64,000 bases of DNA. Origin: CAWARU01 sp963784575 (GTDB lineage: Bacteria > Pseudomonadota > Gammaproteobacteria > UBA6186 > Azoamicaceae). Positions 45,428 through 54,592 of the stretch are shown in pieces (the stretch's first letter is position 1; every line of letters begins with the position of its first letter). A program made the position numbers and the translations under genes. The DNA lies in assembly GCA_963784575.1 (NCBI GenBank), contig CAWARU010000001.1, positions 3,596,001 through 3,660,000 of the forward strand, in the 5' to 3' direction. Below the pieces are notes generated by a model, which ran no database searches, was not told where the DNA came from, and worked only from the letters and a program-made list of their open reading frames with translations.

Positions 45428-47605
45428 ATGGCTAATATCAACAATCGAGATGATTATCAAAAATGGTATGAGGAATATGTAGGGAAGGTCAATAAGGCCC
45501 AAGATCAAGCGCTTGGCGCTGGGAGTGAATATGTCACCATTTTAAACGATTGGGAAAAACTAAAAAAAGATACTGCAAAAGTTTTAGCAAGATTTGAAGC
45601 AGCTTTTGCTGCAGCCGAAAAAAAATTAAAAGATCAACACTTAGAAAGTGCTGCACGAAAAGCCATTCAAGATCAAAAGGAGCAATTAAAGAACCATATT
45701 GATCACTTAAAAGAGTTAAATTCAGAGTTGACCCTAGGTAGTAAAGAAACTGTTCCTGCTCGAGAAGGGAGAAGGGAAAAATGGGTACGCTATCCTGTAA
45801 CTGAATTATTAGAAAGATTAGAGGTGCGCGGCGCTGCTGTAAAACCTAGAAATTTTACAACGAGAGATCTAAGTGGCTTAGAAACATTTCAAGATTTTGG
45901 AAAATCAATTATTAATGCTGTTTTTGGTTATTTTGGGGTTCATCTGCCGCTTAGCTACGAAAAAGAATATTTAAGAGTTACAACACTCGATTCTGAAGCG
46001 CATAGAAAATTAACCGACAAAAGCACGCAAAAAATTAACAAAAACATTCAATCTATTGAAAGTTTGCTTGATGAAGCTAAGAAAGAAGTGCAAGCGATTG
46101 TAACTTCTCCATTAATGACGGAAACAGCTCCAAGAAAAAGTGTTCAAGAAGTTAAAGCAGCGGAAGAATTGGTAGTACAGCCCACGGAAAGACGTAGAGA
46201 AACGAAAAGACAGAGAGAAACGGTCAGGCAGAGAGAAAGCGAAGTAGATCAACCAATTACAAGACCAAGAGCAACTACAAGAGTTGGACGTGAATCCACA
46301 AGGGTAGCACGACCGACTATCCAGGTAGAACAACAATCTGAAAGACCCGAATCTACAAGACCCGAAAGCGATAGATTAGAACGCGAACCTTCAAGAGAAG
46401 AAATCGCAAGTGGAATAATAAGTTTAGTGGGAGAACAGTCTGAACCTGAAGTCGTACAGTCATTTGAACCCGCACCTCCGGTTGAGGAACTTCCTCCACC
46501 CCCACCACCCTATGAGCCAGAATCAGAAGTAACAGAACCTGGAAGGGTAACAGGTCAAACAGATGAGGCTCCGTCCCTGCCAGATCTCCCACCCGGGCTG
46601 GTTGCACCTCAAGTACCAGTATTCCCAGATACATTGCGTGCCCGTGCCAAAAAGTCTGAACCACAATCTGAACCAGGATATGTTCCTCCTGCTCCTCCGA
46701 TCACACCAAGATCCAGCGTTCCAGGCATAGTTCCTCCTTATACCCAAGGGGACAGGACTGTAGAGAGGCAAGGAATTGAAGTAACATCGGCTATACCCGA
46801 AGCACCCCCGATGGATGAACCTACGGAACCTGTTCGTCGGCCTCCTCCGTTGAAAATACCTCTTGAACCTGGTGAAGAGGAACTCGGTGAAGAGCTGAGC
46901 CCAGAAGCAGCAACTAAACCTACTATTACAAGAGTTGCGCCAACAGGTGCAAGAGCGGCTCACCTTGCTGAAATAGAGCAAGGAGTAGTACTAAGACACG
47001 TAAAACGCCAGGGAGAAGGGTCTCCGAAACCAAAAGGTCTAAAAGTATTACCAGGAAGTCCAGAAGCGGCTATCTTAAAAAGGCAGGCTGCGATATATGG
47101 TGAAGGAGAGGAAGAAGAGGATAGATCATCTGTTAATGAATTCGATGAAGAATTTGGAGACTCGAAAGATCAATCTGCCGAGCGAAAACTAGAAAAAGAA
47201 CTTCCCAAAACTCAAGTACCTGAAAAAACTGTTTCGCCTCCGACTCCTCCAGTGCATGCTGATAAATCTCCAGTTCAAAAGAAATCCACACAGCCAGTAA
47301 CTCAATCTGTTCCAGCAGTAGCAAAACCCCCGGTTCCCGCTGATAAGCATGAACCTTCAAAGGTGCCTACTCCAAAAGCAGCAGGAAGGGAAGGTTTAAT
47401 GGCTGATATAAGGAATAGAAAAGCTGTTTTAAAGCCTGTAGGAATGCCTGTAGAAAAGCCAGTACAAAAAACACAAGTTCCTGGTATGAGTAAAGGTTTG
47501 CAAGCTAAAATAGGCGTACACATGGCCAATATTAAGCCTACTGAGACTCCGGAGGATCATGATTTTGATGATGATCAAGATAAAGGTAAGACACCCAAAC
47601 CCTGA
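45428..47605 (+). CDS. Large disordered Pro/Glu-rich protein with PPxY motif
   Basis: A 725-residue protein; the ATG at 45428 follows AAGGAG (7 bases), and the ATG at 45389 is too early. Residues 1-215 are helical (coiled coil, DQALGAGSEY then EKLKKDTAKVLARF). Residues 225-300 are Arg/Glu/Thr-rich with repeated RQRE and TRVGR units. Residues 320-725 are disordered, very Pro-, Glu- and Lys-rich, with PPPPPPYEPE near residue 357, which contains the PPxY signature for WW domains, and several P-x-x-P stretches. There is no signal peptide or membrane span. This layout (coiled coil plus proline-rich tail carrying eukaryote-type short motifs) fits an effector acting inside a host cell. No family recognised. 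Followed by a strong hairpin at 47631-47662. Confidence 0.7.
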   Translation: MANINNRDDYQKWYEEYVGKVNKAQDQALGAGSEYVTILNDWEKLKKDTAKVLARFEAAFAAAEKKLKDQHLESAARKAIQDQKEQLKNHIDHLKELNSELTLGSKETVPAREGRREKWVRYPVTELLERLEVRGAAVKPRNFTTRDLSGLETFQDFGKSIINAVFGYFGVHLPLSYEKEYLRVTTLDSEAHRKLTDKSTQKINKNIQSIESLLDEAKKEVQAIVTSPLMTETAPRKSVQEVKAAEELVVQPTERRRETKRQRETVRQRESEVDQPITRPRATTRVGRESTRVARPTIQVEQQSERPESTRPESDRLEREPSREEIASGIISLVGEQSEPEVVQSFEPAPPVEELPPPPPPYEPESEVTEPGRVTGQTDEAPSLPDLPPGLVAPQVPVFPDTLRARAKKSEPQSEPGYVPPAPPITPRSSVPGIVPPYTQGDRTVERQGIEVTSAIPEAPPMDEPTEPVRRPPPLKIPLEPGEEELGEELSPEAATKPTITRVAPTGARAAHLAEIEQGVVLRHVKRQGEGSPKPKGLKVLPGSPEAAILKRQAAIYGEGEEEEDRSSVNEFDEEFGDSKDQSAERKLEKELPKTQVPEKTVSPPTPPVHADKSPVQKKSTQPVTQSVPAVAKPPVPADKHEPSKVPTPKAAGREGLMADIRNRKAVLKPVGMPVEKPVQKTQVPGMSKGLQAKIGVHMANIKPTETPEDHDFDDDQDKGKTPKP

Positions 47606-47630
47606 TAATCCTGATGCAACCTAAAATCCA

Positions 47631-47662
47631 AGACTCCAAAGTCAAGGATGACTTTGGAGTCT
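47631..47662 (+). terminator. Strong hairpin ending the 725-residue gene
   Basis: AGACTCCAAAGTCA at 47631-47644 pairs perfectly with 47649-47662 around a 4-base loop AGGA. There is no following U-tract, so it may be a weak terminator or an RNA-end protector. It begins 25 bases after the stop codon. Confidence 0.55.
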
Positions 47663-47804
47663 GATATCTAACTCCTCCAGCCCCCTTACCCTTATATTAC
47701 TCCATAACCCCCTAAACTCCCCCTTCAACCCTCCCCCAAAGAAAAGCAAAGTAACCCTTGCAAGACTTAGCTGAATTTGTTATTATGTCCTAACTTAGAG
47801 ATAT

Positions 47805-47881
<77 letters not shown>

Positions 47882-47893
47882 GAATTTATTAAT

Positions 47894-47920
47894 AAAAAGC
47901 CCCGTTATCGGGGTTTTTTA
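47894..47920 (+). terminator. Rho-independent terminator after initiator tRNA
   Basis: AAAAAGCCCCG, loop TTAT, CGGGGTTTTTTATT: a classical intrinsic terminator, 12 bases after the tRNA. The A-run on the other side makes it potentially bidirectional. Confidence 0.88.
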
Positions 47921-47956
47921 TTAGGGGTAAGGGCCCAGCTGTTAATGGGCCTGGAT

Positions 47957-47985
47957 AAAGTGGGCCTTGTGCCCACTTTTTATTT
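47957..47985 (+). terminator. Second hairpin with T-run just before rimP
   Basis: AAAGTGGGC at 47957-47965, loop CTTGT, GCCCACTTT at 47971-47979, then TTATTT. It looks like a second intrinsic terminator, yet it is only 19 bases before the rimP ATG, so it may act as an attenuator or antiterminator control for the rimP-nusA-infB operon. NusA is known to feed back on its own operon in E. coli. Confidence 0.6.
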
Positions 47986-48003
47986 GAGCATCGAGCGTTG
48001 AGC

Positions 48004-48543
48004 ATGCGGCGACAAGTAGTACTAGAAGAGATCATTGTCCCAATTGTCGAAGCTTTGGGTTGTACATTTGTGGGCTTGGAATATCTGCCGCAAGGCAGAG
48101 CACTCCTGCTCAGGTTGTATGTAGACAAACCAGGCGGCGTAACCATCGATGATTGCGAACGAATCAGTCGTCAGGTGAATGCAGTCCTAGAGGTAAAGGC
48201 AGTCATTCAAGGGGCCTATACACTGGAAGTGTCCTCACCAGGATTGGATCGACGTTTGTTCATACCGGATCACTTCCGGGAACAAATTGGCAATTTGGTT
48301 TTGGTTCGAATTGTGGCACCCCTACAAGGAAGGCGAAATTTTAAAGGCACATTGGAAAGTGCAGATGAAGACAGTGTTTCTATCCGATTGGATGAAGCTG
48401 CTCAATCGGATGAAGCAAATGATGTGGTGAAGCTTAGCTTTACCGATATTGTAGAGGCAAGGCTCGTACCCAAATGGGATGAGTCTAAAGGCAAAAAAGA
48501 GGCAAAAGGCGGGAAGAAAAGAACAGGAAAGAAAAAAAAGTAA
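48004..48543 (+). CDS. rimP: Ribosome maturation factor RimP
   Basis: Needed for 30S subunit assembly. A 179-residue protein with the two RimP domains: the N-terminal alpha/beta part (PIVEALGCTFVGLEYLPQGRALLLRLYVDK, in outline; VTIDDCERISRQVNAVL; YTLEVSSPGLDRRLF) and the C-terminal SH3-like barrel (GRRNFKGTLES ... VVKLSFTDIVEARLVP). Ends with a Lys-rich tail (KKEAKGGKKRTGKKKK). The ATG at 48004 gives the usual N-terminus; the TTG at 47998 is an alternative. First gene of the rimP-nusA-infB-rbfA-truB operon. Confidence 0.96.
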   Translation: MRRQVVLEEIIVPIVEALGCTFVGLEYLPQGRALLLRLYVDKPGGVTIDDCERISRQVNAVLEVKAVIQGAYTLEVSSPGLDRRLFIPDHFREQIGNLVLVRIVAPLQGRRNFKGTLESADEDSVSIRLDEAAQSDEANDVVKLSFTDIVEARLVPKWDESKGKKEAKGGKKRTGKKKK

Positions 48544-48600
48544 GATAGAAACCTGCAACCTGTAATGCTTCTTTAATCTGCTTGATATGAGGGCTTGGCA

Positions 48601-50175
48601 ATGAGCAAAGAGATTCCGCTAAAATTAATCGTAGGCGCCATCTCAAATGAGAAAGGCGTTTCCGAAGAAGTTGTTTTCCAAGCAGTGGAAGCTGCACTGG
48701 TATCTGCGACCAAGAAACGCTATGGCGCAGATATTGACGTGCGTGTATCAATTGATAGAAAAACCGGATCCTATGAAACTTTCCGCGTCTGGACTGTGGT
48801 TCCTGATCCCAGCTCTCTGTCAGAGGATAATGAAAACTCTGAAGCTGAAGCTAAATCAAGCGCCAGCGCGAGCGCAAACGAAGGCGAAGCCATCGCTGGC
48901 CTAGAATTCCCCTTGAAACAAATTGCTCTCTCAGAGGCTTTGCAAAAAAATCCAAAGGCTATAGTAGGTTCAGTCATCGAAGAACCCCTGGAATCAGTCG
49001 AATTCGGTCGTATTGCTGCCCAAACAGCAAAACAAGTTATCTTAAAGAAAGTCCGAGAAGCTGAATTTGAAAATATTGCCGATGAATACCGCAAGAAAAA
49101 AGGCCAACTCGTCACTGGCATTGTCAAGAAAACCAGCCGAGAAGTCGTATTCATGGATTTGGGCGGCAATGCAGAAGGTATCTTGAAGCGTGAAGACATG
49201 CTGCCGCGCGAAGCAGTGCGGCCTGGTGATCGTGTTCGTACGTACCTAGTCGATGTCGTGACAGAACTCAGAGGTCCACAACTTTTGCTGAGCCGTACCT
49301 GCAATGAAATGCTCATCGAACTCTTTAAAATTGAAGTTCCTGAAGTCGGCGAGGGCATCATTGAAATTAAAAGTGTTGCTCGCGATCCTGGCGTTCGTGC
49401 CAAAATCGCTGTTAAAACCAATGACGGCCGTATTGATCCTGTCGGTGCCTGCGTCGGAATTCGAGGGGCACGTGTGCAGGCAGTTTCGAATGAACTCGGC
49501 GGCGAGCGGGTCGATATCGTATTGTGGGATGATAATCCCGCACAACTTGTGATGAATGCAATGGCGCCTGCTGAAGTCATCTCGATCGTAGTAGATGAAG
49601 ATGCGCACACCATGGATGTGGCCGTATCAGAAGAACATCTTTCCCAGGCAATCGGCCGAAATGGCCAGAATGTTCGTCTGGCAAGCATTTTAACTGGCTG
49701 GGAACTCAATGTTATCACTGAAAAAGAAGCCACTGAACGCACTTCGGCAGAACAAGAAAGACTCATCAAAACTTTCACAGAAAGTTTGCAAGTCGATAAT
49801 GACATTGCCAGCGTATTGATTGAAGAAGGCTTCACGAGCCTCGAAGAAATCGCCTACGTGCCCATTCAAGAGTTGCTGAATATTGAAGGTTTCGATGAAG
49901 ATACCGTCAATGAACTCCGATCACGCGCGAAGGATGCATTATTAACGCAAGCAATTGCGACTGAAGAAAAACTCGGTGAAAAGGAACCTGCACCAGATTT
50001 ATTAGAAGTAGAAGGCATGGATAGACATCTGGCATTTGTATTGGCGAATCGTGGCATCATCACCAGGGATGATTTAGCGGAACTTGCTGTCGATGATTTG
50101 CAAGGGATACCAGGCTTGAACAATGAAAAGGCTGCGGCTCTAATAATGGCAGCACGAGCTCACTGGTTCGTGTAA
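48601..50175 (+). CDS. nusA: Transcription termination/antitermination factor NusA
   Basis: RNA-polymerase-binding factor affecting pausing, termination and antitermination. A 524-residue protein in usual domain order: N-terminal RNAP-binding domain (EIPLKLIVGAISNEKGV...), S1 domain (GQLVTGIVKKTSREVVFMDLGGNAEGIL, in outline), KH1 and KH2 (VGACVGIRGARVQAVSNELGGERVD, AIGRNGQNVRLASILTGW) and two C-terminal acidic helix-hairpin-helix repeats (LIEEGFTSLEEIAYVP, FDEDTVNELRSRAKDAL). Residues about 74-102 hold a Ser/Ala/Glu-rich insertion not present in most homologues. The ATG at 48601 is the family start. It is co-transcribed with rimP and infB. Confidence 0.96.
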   Translation: MSKEIPLKLIVGAISNEKGVSEEVVFQAVEAALVSATKKRYGADIDVRVSIDRKTGSYETFRVWTVVPDPSSLSEDNENSEAEAKSSASASANEGEAIAGLEFPLKQIALSEALQKNPKAIVGSVIEEPLESVEFGRIAAQTAKQVILKKVREAEFENIADEYRKKKGQLVTGIVKKTSREVVFMDLGGNAEGILKREDMLPREAVRPGDRVRTYLVDVVTELRGPQLLLSRTCNEMLIELFKIEVPEVGEGIIEIKSVARDPGVRAKIAVKTNDGRIDPVGACVGIRGARVQAVSNELGGERVDIVLWDDNPAQLVMNAMAPAEVISIVVDEDAHTMDVAVSEEHLSQAIGRNGQNVRLASILTGWELNVITEKEATERTSAEQERLIKTFTESLQVDNDIASVLIEEGFTSLEEIAYVPIQELLNIEGFDEDTVNELRSRAKDALLTQAIATEEKLGEKEPAPDLLEVEGMDRHLAFVLANRGIITRDDLAELAVDDLQGIPGLNNEKAAALIMAARAHWFV

Positions 50176-50208
50176 AGTAAGAGCCTTATATTCCGGGAGG
50201 TTATTCCT

Positions 50209-52953
50209 ATGACAGTGACAGGTGTAAGTGTCGAGCAACTGGCCCAAGTACTTGGGATTCCATGGGAATTGCTATTGGCTCAATTGCAGAAAGCTGGGAT
50301 TAAAGCCACAGAAAAAACCGATGTCGTCACTGAGGAAGAAAAACAGACGCTGCTCATTTCATTAAAACGCAATCATGGTGAAGCAGCCGTCACAGAACCT
50401 AAGAAATTAACGCTGACTCGAAAAAGCGTTACAGAACTAAAAGTGCAACGTCCCTCAGGGCGTAAAGGTACCGTCAGTGTGGTTCGCAAAAAACGCCATG
50501 TGTATGTCAAACGTGAACCTGGCAGCGAACCTGAACAAATTCCTGAAACGCCTAAAGAAGAATTAGCTGCTGCAACTGCAGCCGCCATCGCCGCTGCCGA
50601 AGTTCTATCTTCAGAAGCAGAAGCAAAAGCCGGTACTTCAAAAACCACAGCTAAAACAAAGGCTGGAAAAGCTGCTGCAACAGCTTTGGCAGAAGCGGGT
50701 GAGGCCGCTGCCGAAGTAGCCGCAGAACCCGAAAGCGCAGCTCCCGGTGAAGCACCAAAACGTGGACGTCGAGCCAAAACCACTGAAGTAGCACCGCCTG
50801 CGGAATATGAAGAGGCAGTCCCTGAAACAAAACCAGAGATCGCTGCGCCTGCCGCTGCACCAGTTTCAGCAGAAGCACAATTAGAACCTGGCGCAAAACC
50901 GAGAGGCAGAATGCGCGGCGGAGAAGACGAGGAAGAAGGCAAACGACCGAAATCCAAAGGCCGTGGTGGCAGTGCGGATCGAGATTGGCGCAAGAATAAA
51001 TTGCCGCGTGCAGGTATAAGTCCCATTGATCTGGTTCGTGATGAAGATGAAATGGAAGAAACGGGTGGAATGCCTGGCATCCCTAGTTTTGGTGTGAGAA
51101 GAAGACCCAGCAAAGCAAAACCCAGCAGGGTAGTGCTGCAAGAAGCTTCAAAACTTAAGAAAGATCTCCTGAAGCGGCATGTTTTTGAAAAACCTACCGG
51201 TCCTATCATCCGTGTCATCGACATTCCAGAAGCCATTACTGTGGCTGAATTGGCACAGAAAATGTCCGTAAAAAGCGGAGAAATCATCAAATCTTTAATG
51301 AAACTTGGCACTATGGCAACCATCAATCAATCCTTGGATCAATCAACTGCCTCGATTGTGGTTGAAGAATTAGGCCATACACCAAAACTCGTCAAAGATA
51401 CCACCGTAGAAGACAGCTTAACAACAGAACAAACCGGCGAATTAGTAGCTAGAGCACCTGTTGTTACCGTTATGGGCCATGTTGATCATGGTAAAACCTC
51501 ATTGCTCGATTACATCCGCACCACCAAAGTCGCTGCAAAAGAAGCTGGTGGAATCACCCAGCATATCGGTGCCTATCATGTGAATACCAAGCGTGGGCCT
51601 ATCACTTTCTTGGATACGCCGGGCCATGCCGCATTTACTGCGATGCGTGCTCGTGGTGTGAAAAGTACCGACATTGTCATTTTAGTGGTAGCCGCAGATG
51701 ATGGCGTCATGCCGCAAACAGTGGAAGCCATCCAGCATGCAAAAGCTGCCAATGTTCCTATTGTTGTAGCCATCAATAAGATCGACAAGCCTGGTGCTGA
51801 TATGGATCGCATTCGAAGTGATTTGTCTCAGCATGGTTTGATTTCGGAAGCTTGGGGTGGTGATGTCATGTTTATTCCAGTGTCTGCAAAAGAAGGCACC
51901 GGTATTGATGATCTTCTAGAATCTCTCGGATTACAAGCAGAAATACTGGAGCTTAAAGCACCCATCACAGGTCTTGCTAAAGGCGTGGTTTTAGAATCCC
52001 GGCTTGATAAAGGCCGTGGTCCAGTGGCCTCTGTGCTGGTGCAGAGCGGCACCTTGAAAAAAGGCGATGTCATGCTTGCCGGCATTGAATATGGTCGTGT
52101 TCGTGCCATGCATGATGAACTCGGCAAAAATGTGGAAGAAGTCGGTCCATCCATGCCTGTGGAAGTGATTGGATTATCTGGAACGCCTGGTGCGGGTGAA
52201 ACGTTTATGATCGTTCCTGAAGAACGTAAAGCGCGAGAAGTCGCTTTATTCCGACAATCCAAGCAACGCGATGTTCGCATGGCCAAGAGCCAAGCCTCAA
52301 AATTAGAAGGCTTCTTCGAACGCATTCAACAAGGCGCTTCAAAGACCCTGAAGATAGTCTTAAAAGCAGATGTACAGGGTTCTGCTGAAGCTCTGACAGA
52401 AGCTTTAGAAGGCTTATCCAGTGATGAAGTGAAAGTGAAAGTCGTTTCTCAGGCGGTAGGCGGTATCAACGAATCTGATGTTACGCTTGCAATGGCTTCT
52501 GAAGCTATCATTATTGGCTTTAATGTTCGCGCAGACGCAACCGCCAGACGTATTGCCGAAAATGAAGGCATTGAACTCAACTATTACAGCATTATTTATG
52601 ATGTGGTAGATGGCGTGAAACGGGCTATTAACGGTCTCTTATCTCCTGAATTCAAGGAAAAAATCTTGGGGCTTGCCGAAGTGCGAGATGTATTCAAATC
52701 ACAGAAACTCGGTGCCATCGCTGGTTGCCGTGTCATTGAAGGCGTGGTCAAGCGCGGGCTTCCCATCCGGGTCTTGCGAGACAATGTGGTGATTTATCAA
52801 GGGGAACTCGAATCATTGCGGCGCTTTAAAGAAGATGTCTCAGAGGTCCGAAATGGTATGGAATGCGGTATTGGCGTTAAAAATTACAATGACATCAAAG
52901 TAGGGGATCAGATCGAAGTCTTTGAGACAATTCAAGTAGCAAGGACGATCTAG
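50209..52953 (+). CDS. infB: Translation initiation factor IF-2
   Basis: GTPase that places initiator tRNA on the 30S subunit. A 914-residue protein: residues 1-50 are the IF2 N-domain, residues 95-330 a long Ala/Glu/Lys-rich disordered region, and then the core with G1 motif GHVDHGKT at about residue 423, DTPGHAAF, NKIDKPGAD and SAKEGTGIDDLL for the GTPase, followed by domains II to IV ending IEVFETIQVARTI. A good ribosome site (GGGAGG) lies before the ATG. It is part of the rimP-nusA-infB operon. Confidence 0.97.
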   Translation: MTVTGVSVEQLAQVLGIPWELLLAQLQKAGIKATEKTDVVTEEEKQTLLISLKRNHGEAAVTEPKKLTLTRKSVTELKVQRPSGRKGTVSVVRKKRHVYVKREPGSEPEQIPETPKEELAAATAAAIAAAEVLSSEAEAKAGTSKTTAKTKAGKAAATALAEAGEAAAEVAAEPESAAPGEAPKRGRRAKTTEVAPPAEYEEAVPETKPEIAAPAAAPVSAEAQLEPGAKPRGRMRGGEDEEEGKRPKSKGRGGSADRDWRKNKLPRAGISPIDLVRDEDEMEETGGMPGIPSFGVRRRPSKAKPSRVVLQEASKLKKDLLKRHVFEKPTGPIIRVIDIPEAITVAELAQKMSVKSGEIIKSLMKLGTMATINQSLDQSTASIVVEELGHTPKLVKDTTVEDSLTTEQTGELVARAPVVTVMGHVDHGKTSLLDYIRTTKVAAKEAGGITQHIGAYHVNTKRGPITFLDTPGHAAFTAMRARGVKSTDIVILVVAADDGVMPQTVEAIQHAKAANVPIVVAINKIDKPGADMDRIRSDLSQHGLISEAWGGDVMFIPVSAKEGTGIDDLLESLGLQAEILELKAPITGLAKGVVLESRLDKGRGPVASVLVQSGTLKKGDVMLAGIEYGRVRAMHDELGKNVEEVGPSMPVEVIGLSGTPGAGETFMIVPEERKAREVALFRQSKQRDVRMAKSQASKLEGFFERIQQGASKTLKIVLKADVQGSAEALTEALEGLSSDEVKVKVVSQAVGGINESDVTLAMASEAIIIGFNVRADATARRIAENEGIELNYYSIIYDVVDGVKRAINGLLSPEFKEKILGLAEVRDVFKSQKLGAIAGCRVIEGVVKRGLPIRVLRDNVVIYQGELESLRRFKEDVSEVRNGMECGIGVKNYNDIKVGDQIEVFETIQVARTI

Positions 52954-53006
52954 CAACCAGAGACCATCTCAGCAGTGAGTGACTAAGCAGCAACAGAGTT
53001 TTTATC

Positions 53007-53453
53007 GTGCCCAGAAAAAAAGGTTTTGAAAAGAAAAGTACCGGCGTCGATCGCATGCAGCGTGTGGGAGATCTGATGCACCGCAGTATTGCAAAATTGC
53101 TCCGCGAAGAGTTTAAAGATCCCCGCATTGGCATGGTAACGATAAACAGTGTGGAAGTGAGCCGAGATCTGGCGCATGCCAAGGTATACATTACCGTCTT
53201 GCAAGAATCAAAAATAAAGGAAACCATCGATATATTGAATGAAGCCTCTGGATTTTTCAGGGGACATTTGGCTCGATCTTTGAATCTTCGTGTGGTCCCA
53301 AAGCCCCGTTTTATTTTTGATGAATCTGTGCTGCGGGGTTCACATATGGAATCTTTGCTGGCGAGTGTTTACGATCAAAACAAAAAAGGCAGAAAAGAGA
53401 ACGAATACAAAGAAGATAATGAGGATAATGAGGATAATGAAAATGAGCGCTAA
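53007..53453 (+). CDS. rbfA: Ribosome-binding factor A
   Basis: 30S maturation factor that binds the 16S 5' helix. A 148-residue protein: the KH-like core covers residues 10-120 (RVGDLMHRSIAKLLREEFKDPRIGMVTIN, in outline; VEVSRDLAHAKVYITVL; PKPRFIFDESVLRGSHMESLL). After residue 120 a tail follows with Glu/Asp/Asn repeats (NEDNEDNENER) encoded by a degenerate AATGAGGAT repeat at 53418-53445. The start is GTG at 53007. It overlaps the start of truB by 11 bases, as expected for a coupled operon. Confidence 0.93.
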   Translation: MPRKKGFEKKSTGVDRMQRVGDLMHRSIAKLLREEFKDPRIGMVTINSVEVSRDLAHAKVYITVLQESKIKETIDILNEASGFFRGHLARSLNLRVVPKPRFIFDESVLRGSHMESLLASVYDQNKKGRKENEYKEDNEDNEDNENER

Positions 53454-54384
53454 AAGGAACATAGACGGTATATTATTGTTAGATAAACCGAGAGGCATGA
53501 CGTCCAACGCTGCCCTACAAGCCGTGAAGCGGCTCTTTATGGCTCGAAAAGCCGGACACAGCGGCAGTCTTGATCCCATCGCGGATGGTTTATTACCGAT
53601 TTGCTTAGGGGAAGCAACCAAATTTTCCCGTTTTTTACTAGAATCTGATAAACATTATCAATTGACTGCCAAGCTTGGCATCCGCACCGACAGTGGAGAC
53701 ACGGAAGGCAAAATAATTCAGTCTGGCGAGGTTCCCAATCTTTCATTATCAGAACTTGAAGCGGTATTGGATAGATTTCGAGGCCCAATTTCACAAGTTC
53801 CTTCCATGTATTCTGCTATTAAAGTGAATGGCCAGCCGTTATATAAACTGGCACGTCAAGGCATTGAAATCGAGCGCAATGCGAGATTGATCTCAATTTA
53901 TTCACTCACGACGATCTCTTTTGAAGGCAGTATTTTAAAGCTCGATGTCAAGGCAAGCAAGGGGACTTATATTCGTACCCTGGTAGATGATATTGGTGAG
54001 GCCATAGGCTGCGGCGCTCACGTTGTCGAATTACGACGTATAGGTGCGGGACCGTACACGGCAGAGCAAATGATCGATTTAGAGCATTTGAGAAAGATTG
54101 AAGCAAGCGGCAACCGAGAAGCACTGGAAGCCTATCTATTGCCGGTCGACAGCTCTGTCTCGGATTGGCCGGATGTCATTTTATCCGAAGCTGCTGCTTA
54201 TTATTTAAAACAAGGTCAGCCGGTTATTGTGCCTTATGCCCCGACCAAAGGCTGGGTGCGGCTATTGATGCGGGACAATCGGTTCTTGGGGGTTGGTGAG
54301 ATTTTGGAGGATGGGAGGGTAGCACCGCGGCGCCTGATCTCCACAAATCTTATTTCTAATATCGCAGAATCTAATATTGCCTAA
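53443..54384 (+). CDS. truB: tRNA pseudouridine(55) synthase
   Basis: Makes pseudouridine-55 in the T-loop of tRNAs. A 313-residue protein; the catalytic motif is GHSGSLDPIADGLLP with the nucleophilic Asp at residue 44. Other signatures: LLLDKPRGMTSNAALQAVKR, SMYSAIKVNGQPLYKLARQGIE in outline, and the PUA-like end GWVRLLMRDNRFLGVGEI. The ATG at 53443 overlaps rbfA by 11 bases and gives the normal start. The gene closes the operon; a hairpin follows at 54406-54431. Confidence 0.95.
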   Translation: MSAKRNIDGILLLDKPRGMTSNAALQAVKRLFMARKAGHSGSLDPIADGLLPICLGEATKFSRFLLESDKHYQLTAKLGIRTDSGDTEGKIIQSGEVPNLSLSELEAVLDRFRGPISQVPSMYSAIKVNGQPLYKLARQGIEIERNARLISIYSLTTISFEGSILKLDVKASKGTYIRTLVDDIGEAIGCGAHVVELRRIGAGPYTAEQMIDLEHLRKIEASGNREALEAYLLPVDSSVSDWPDVILSEAAAYYLKQGQPVIVPYAPTKGWVRLLMRDNRFLGVGEILEDGRVAPRRLISTNLISNIAESNIA

Positions 54385-54405
54385 TGATTATACCGCCCTT
54401 ATTTC

Positions 54406-54431
54406 TGGATTCCCGCGGAGGCGGGAATCCA
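54406..54431 (+). repeat. Stem-loop after truB
   Basis: TGGATTCCCGC at 54406-54416 pairs perfectly with 54421-54431 around the loop GGAG. The stem core ATTCCCGC-GCGGGAAT is a very common bacterial intergenic palindrome. It lies 21 bases after the truB stop and may be a weak terminator or a repetitive extragenic palindrome. Confidence 0.6.
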
Positions 54432-54491
54432 CTTAATGCGCAAAGCGTTAAGAAAGGTAAATACATCTAGAATTCCTCACATGTCTTAGTG

Positions 54492-54497
54492 TATAAT
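54492..54497 (+). promoter_or_regulatory. Probable -10 box of rpsO
   Basis: A perfect TATAAT, 95 bases before the rpsO ATG; no good -35 hexamer is visible. The leader between here and the gene is long enough to hold the autoregulatory structure known for rpsO in E. coli, but I cannot demonstrate one. Confidence 0.4.
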
Positions 54498-54592
54498 GGC
54501 ATACTATTGTGAAAATTTAAGGGTTAAATTAAGTAAAAAAGCGCTTTAATAAATTAGTTGTACGACTTATTTTTAGTGCATTAGGAGACAAC

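Noticed and set aside
49246..49835. Antisense frames in nusA, infB and pnp
   Set aside because: They are shadows of strongly conserved genes and have no ribosome sites or protein features of their own.
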